Shown: positions 7,050 through 9,619 of the stretch, piece by piece
Layout of the letters: each line of letters begins with the position of its first letter
How positions within the stretch are numbered: position 1 is the stretch's first letter
Assembly: GCA_903879765.1 (NCBI GenBank)
Contig: CAIRMS010000143.1
Span: 1-9,619 of the forward strand
Direction: 5' to 3'
DNA from: an uncultured Flavobacteriales bacterium
GTDB taxonomy: Bacteria > Bacteroidota > Bacteroidia > Flavobacteriales_D > Crocinitomicaceae
DNA: 9,619 bases
Notes under the pieces: model-generated
Seen by the model: the letters and a program-made list of their open reading frames with translations, nothing else
The model's database searches: none
What the model was told of the DNA's origin: nothing
Program-made: the position numbers and the translations under genes

Positions 7050-9052
7050 AAAATATCCTCTAATAATTGATCGTCCACCAAGTTTGGCAGGGTTACTTTT
7101 AAATTTGGTTCAATTTCCATTGCTCGTTTAATGGCGAAAATGGCATTTTCATTGCGGGCCCAATTTCTTCGTGCGATGCCATTGTTTACGTCCCAATGCA
7201 ACATCATTTTTAAATTTCGATCGGCATCCGTACTTCCATCCAATAGCATTCCGAATCCTCCATTGATGACTTCTCCCCAGCCTACGCCACCTCCATTGTG
7301 TATGGAAACCCAAGTTGCTCCGCGAAAACTATCGCCAATTACATTTTGAATGGCCATATCTGCAGTGAAACGTGATCCATCATAAATATTTGACGTTTCG
7401 CGGTAAGGAGAATCCGTTCCTGAAACGTCGTGATGATCACGTCCTAAAATAACTGGACCAATTTCACCTCGCGAAATCGCTTGATTGAAGGCTTCCGCAA
7501 TGCGCATTCTTCCTTCTCCATCTGCATACAGAATTCTAGCTTGAGAGCCAACGACCATTTTATTCTCCTGTGCTCCTTTAATCCACTGAATATTATCCGC
7601 CATTTGCTGTTGGATTTCTACGGGACTATGAAGCATCATTTCTTCTAAAACTTGGCATGCGATGGCATCTGTTTTTGCTAAATCCTCTGGATTTCCAGAA
7701 GCACACACCCATCTAAATGGACCAAATCCATAATCAAAACACATTGGCCCTAAAATATCTTGAATGTATGACGGATATTTAAAGTCTATGTGATTCTCAG
7801 CCATCACATCTCCGCCAGCTCTTGAAGATTCTAATAAAAACGCATTCCCATAATCAAAGAAATAGGTACCTCTATTTGTATGTTTATTTACGGAAGCAGC
7901 ATGGCGTCTCAAACTTTCTTGAACATATACCTTGAATTTTCCTGGGTCATTGGCCATCATTTCATTGGACTCTTCAAATGTAAGTCCTGCTGGGTAATAT
8001 CCCCCTGCCCATGGATTATGAAGGGAAGTTTGATCTGACCCTAAGTCCACGTGAACTCCTGTTTCATCAAATTTCTCCCAGACATCAACAACGTTTCCGA
8101 GATATGCAATCGAAACAACTTCTTTTGCTTCTTGAGCCTTTTTTACGCGAGCAGACAATTCATCCAAGTCGGAGATTATTTCATCTACCCATCCTTGTTC
8201 ATGACGTGTTTTGGCTGCTTTAGGATTCACTTCTGCGGTTACGGAAATGACTCCGGCAATGTTTCCTGCCTTCGGTTGAGCACCTGACATACCACCGAGT
8301 CCAGCAGTTAAGAATAATTTCCCTCTGATATCATCGCGGTTTTTCGCTAATCGACGCACGGCATTTAATACAGTGATTGTGGTTCCATGTACGATTCCTT
8401 GTGGACCAATATACATGTACGATCCAGCAGTCATTTGTCCGTATTGCGTTACACCAAGCGCATTGAATTTCTCCCAATCATCCGGTTTGGAGTAATTTGG
8501 AATCATCATCCCGTTGGTTACGACAACACGAGGGGCATTTTTATGCGATGGGAATAATCCCATGGGGTGTCCTGAATACATGACTAACGTTTGTTCATCA
8601 GTCATTTCGGACAAGTATTTCATTGTTAAGCGATACTGTATCCAGTTTTGGAAAACCGCTCCATTTCCACCGTATGTAATCAGTTCGTGTGGGTGTTGTG
8701 CAACAGCGTGATCCAAATTATTTTGAATCATTAACATGATTGCACGTGCCTGAAGTGATTTTCCTGGATATTCAGCAATTGGACGCGCAAAAATTGGGTG
8801 CGATGGACGATAACGGTGCATGTAAATGCGGCCGTAAGTATTCAACTCTGCAACAAAATCTTTTGCTAATTCAGCATGTTGTTTCTTTGGGAAATACCTT
8901 AGCGCATTTGCAATCGCTAGTTTCTTTTCTTCAGCAGAAAGAATGTCCTTGCGTTTTGGCGCATGGTTAACATGTAAATCCCAAGGTTGTTCTACAGGGA
9001 TATGTGTTGGAATTCCTTCTTGGATTTCTTGTGCAAAAGTCAAATCTGACAT
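7046..9052 (-). CDS. hutU: Urocanate hydratase (urocanase), long form
   Basis: Urocanase is a cytosolic NAD+-dependent enzyme that converts urocanate to 4-imidazolone-5-propanoate, the second step of histidine degradation. Conserved blocks run through the 668 residues: ITYGGNGAVFQNW (125-137), YSGHPMGLFPS (159-169), TNGMMIPNYS (179-188), the dinucleotide-binding stretch AGLGGMSGAQPKA (250-262), GRDHHDVSGTDSPYRETSN (537-555) and SIHNGGGVGWGEV (583-595). It is about 110 residues longer than classical bacterial enzymes (about 555) and nearer the eukaryote-like long form. The region of the classical FQGLPxRICW signature reads FGPFRWVCASG (443-453), with a cysteine (Cys450) close to the active-site position. 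The start ATG follows a near-consensus promoter by about 17 bp. No hutH, hutI or hutG/ftcD is adjacent. The gene ends tail-to-tail with the phosphatase gene, without a terminator. Confidence 0.96.
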   Translation of the reverse strand: MSDLTFAQEIQEGIPTHIPVEQPWDLHVNHAPKRKDILSAEEKKLAIANALRYFPKKQHAELAKDFVAELNTYGRIYMHRYRPSHPIFARPIAEYPGKSLQARAIMLMIQNNLDHAVAQHPHELITYGGNGAVFQNWIQYRLTMKYLSEMTDEQTLVMYSGHPMGLFPSHKNAPRVVVTNGMMIPNYSKPDDWEKFNALGVTQYGQMTAGSYMYIGPQGIVHGTTITVLNAVRRLAKNRDDIRGKLFLTAGLGGMSGAQPKAGNIAGVISVTAEVNPKAAKTRHEQGWVDEIISDLDELSARVKKAQEAKEVVSIAYLGNVVDVWEKFDETGVHVDLGSDQTSLHNPWAGGYYPAGLTFEESNEMMANDPGKFKVYVQESLRRHAASVNKHTNRGTYFFDYGNAFLLESSRAGGDVMAENHIDFKYPSYIQDILGPMCFDYGFGPFRWVCASGNPEDLAKTDAIACQVLEEMMLHSPVEIQQQMADNIQWIKGAQENKMVVGSQARILYADGEGRMRIAEAFNQAISRGEIGPVILGRDHHDVSGTDSPYRETSNIYDGSRFTADMAIQNVIGDSFRGATWVSIHNGGGVGWGEVINGGFGMLLDGSTDADRNLKMMLHWDVNNGIARRNWARNENAIFAIKRAMEIEPNLKVTLPNLVDDQLLEDIF

Positions 9053-9054
9053 AG

Positions 9055-9072
9055 TTGTTCAATTTTGAACAA
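9055..9072. promoter_or_regulatory. Perfect palindrome over the hutU start region, candidate operator
   Basis: TTGTTCAATTTTGAACAA consists of perfect 8-bp arms (9055-9062 and 9065-9072) around a 2-bp centre. It overlaps three bases of the hutU -7 element and the predicted transcription start, and ends 2 bp before the ATG. A bound protein would block initiation, so an operator is the natural reading. As the transcript would probably start inside it, an mRNA hairpin is less likely. The binding protein is unknown. Confidence 0.55.
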
Positions 9073-9098
9073 AAGTAGTCAATCCTAGTATTTCACAA
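9070..9098 (-). promoter_or_regulatory. Bacteroidota-type promoter of hutU
   Basis: On the minus strand, TTG (9098-9096) is followed after 18 bp by TACTTTTG (9077-9070), an exact TAnnTTTG match at accepted spacing. Transcription would begin near 9063-9067, giving a leader of only about 12-15 nt with no Shine-Dalgarno. The -33 element lies inside the last codons of the upstream gene (stop at 9085-9087). Confidence 0.75.
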
Positions 9099-9619
9099 CG
9101 ACAAATCCGTGTTTTTGTATTTTTTCTCCGCCCTCAAAAACAGCATCTATTCGGTAGAAATAAGTGCCTTCCTCTACGAGGTCTCCTGAACTTGTTTTTC
9201 CGTTCCAATTTGCAGCTGGATCAGAATATTCATAGATTACATTCCCCCAACGGTTTAAGATGTAACACTGAAATTCTGCAATTCCATCGTAATTCACATA
9301 AAATGATTCATTACCGGATTGAGAAGTAAGTGATATGATATTTGGCGCCGTAATGTCACAAGGTTTTACCTTAATTGTAGCTACATCAGAAACTGTGTAA
9401 CATTCATTTGATAAGAAAAAAGTATAATCTCCTGGTTGATTTACAATGCGTGGCACTTCCGTGTTTCCATCTCCCCAAACAAACGTTTGAAGTGGATTAT
9501 ATCCCGCTTGCAATGGTTGAGAATTGACTCTTAAAGGATTTAATTCAAAGTTGGCGTTCAAACAGATCGATGTATCTAACAATTCCGTATAGATGTATGG
9601 GACGAATTCGATTTGAGAA
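9085..9619 (-). CDS. Secreted Ig-like protein with T9SS type B (CHU_C) sorting domain, 5' truncated
   Basis: The frame is open to the window edge, so only the last 177 residues are seen; the TTG at 9582 is not a credible start. Visible residues about 14-90 look like one Ig-like or PKD-like repeat of the kind stacked in large Bacteroidota surface proteins: LDTSICLN at its beginning, FVWGDGN in the middle, QPGDYTFFLSNEC and a closing IKVKPC. Residues about 95-177 are a gliding-motility-associated C-terminal domain: CYILNRWGNVIYE, NWNGKTSSGDLVEEGTYFY, then a basic GGEKIQKHGFVVVKY end. Such domains direct export through the type IX system to the cell surface. The usual IPNVFTPNGDGxND entry to this domain is replaced by a divergent APNIISLTSQSGNE. 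Function is unknown; adhesion or matrix roles are common in the group. The hutU promoter begins inside its last codons. Confidence 0.85.
   Translation of the reverse strand, partial: SQIEFVPYIYTELLDTSICLNANFELNPLRVNSQPLQAGYNPLQTFVWGDGNTEVPRIVNQPGDYTFFLSNECYTVSDVATIKVKPCDITAPNIISLTSQSGNESFYVNYDGIAEFQCYILNRWGNVIYEYSDPAANWNGKTSSGDLVEEGTYFYRIDAVFEGGEKIQKHGFVVVKY

Noticed and set aside
7131..8970. Several plus-strand ORFs of 65-78 codons opposite hutU
   Set aside because: hutU is conserved along its full length; the ORFs are unrelated to each other and look like by-products of its codon use.
9580..9582. TTG start at 9582 for the type B secreted protein
   Set aside because: The frame stays open upstream to the window edge, there is no signal peptide after the TTG, and it falls inside an Ig-like repeat.
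1..9619. CRISPR arrays, tRNA or rRNA genes, insertion sequences, phage or defence genes
   Set aside because: No repeated spacers, cloverleaf-like segments, transposase or integrase motifs were seen; nearly all of the window is occupied by ordinary conserved genes.

Overview
The window looks like a chromosomal stretch from a low-GC member of the Bacteroidota, most likely Flavobacteriales or a relative such as Crocinitomicaceae; the family is a guess. Evidence seen directly: one secreted protein ends in a type A and another in a type B (gliding-motility-associated) C-terminal sorting domain of the type IX secretion system (T9SS), and two, possibly four, start regions carry the Bacteroidota -7 element TAnnTTTG.

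Layout, left to right. Positions 1-570 (+) hold the 3' part of atpG, the F1 ATP synthase gamma subunit. It is followed by a strong hairpin terminator (591-620) that faces the converging suf operon. Positions 646-4476 (-) hold a four-gene iron-sulfur assembly operon in the order sufA/iscA-like, sufB, sufC, sufD. It is read from a near-consensus promoter at about 4524-4555, and key residues of SufB, SufC and SufD are visible. The cysteine desulfurase (SufS) and its sulfur-transfer partner (SufE/SufU) are not in the window. After a 186-bp divergent intergenic region come two (+) genes for exported proteins: a T9SS-secreted protein with a nidogen-like domain (4663-6078) and a periplasmic or secreted phosphodiesterase/phosphatase of the alkaline phosphatase superfamily (6111-7049). 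The latter overlaps by 4 bp, tail to tail, a long-form urocanate hydratase gene hutU (9052-7046, -). hutU has its own clear promoter, overlapped by a perfect 8+8 palindrome that is a candidate operator. The promoter reaches into the 3' end of the next gene (9619-9085, -), a 5'-truncated gene for a large secreted Ig-like/CHU_C protein.

How the genes relate: SufB, SufC and SufD form the cluster-assembly scaffold, the A-type protein is a likely carrier, and their co-transcription fits that. The two exported (+) genes may share transcription. HutU performs the second step of histidine degradation but stands alone here. Most of this is conserved housekeeping content. I did not find an undescribed system; the points most worth checking are small regulatory structures and gene-context oddities.
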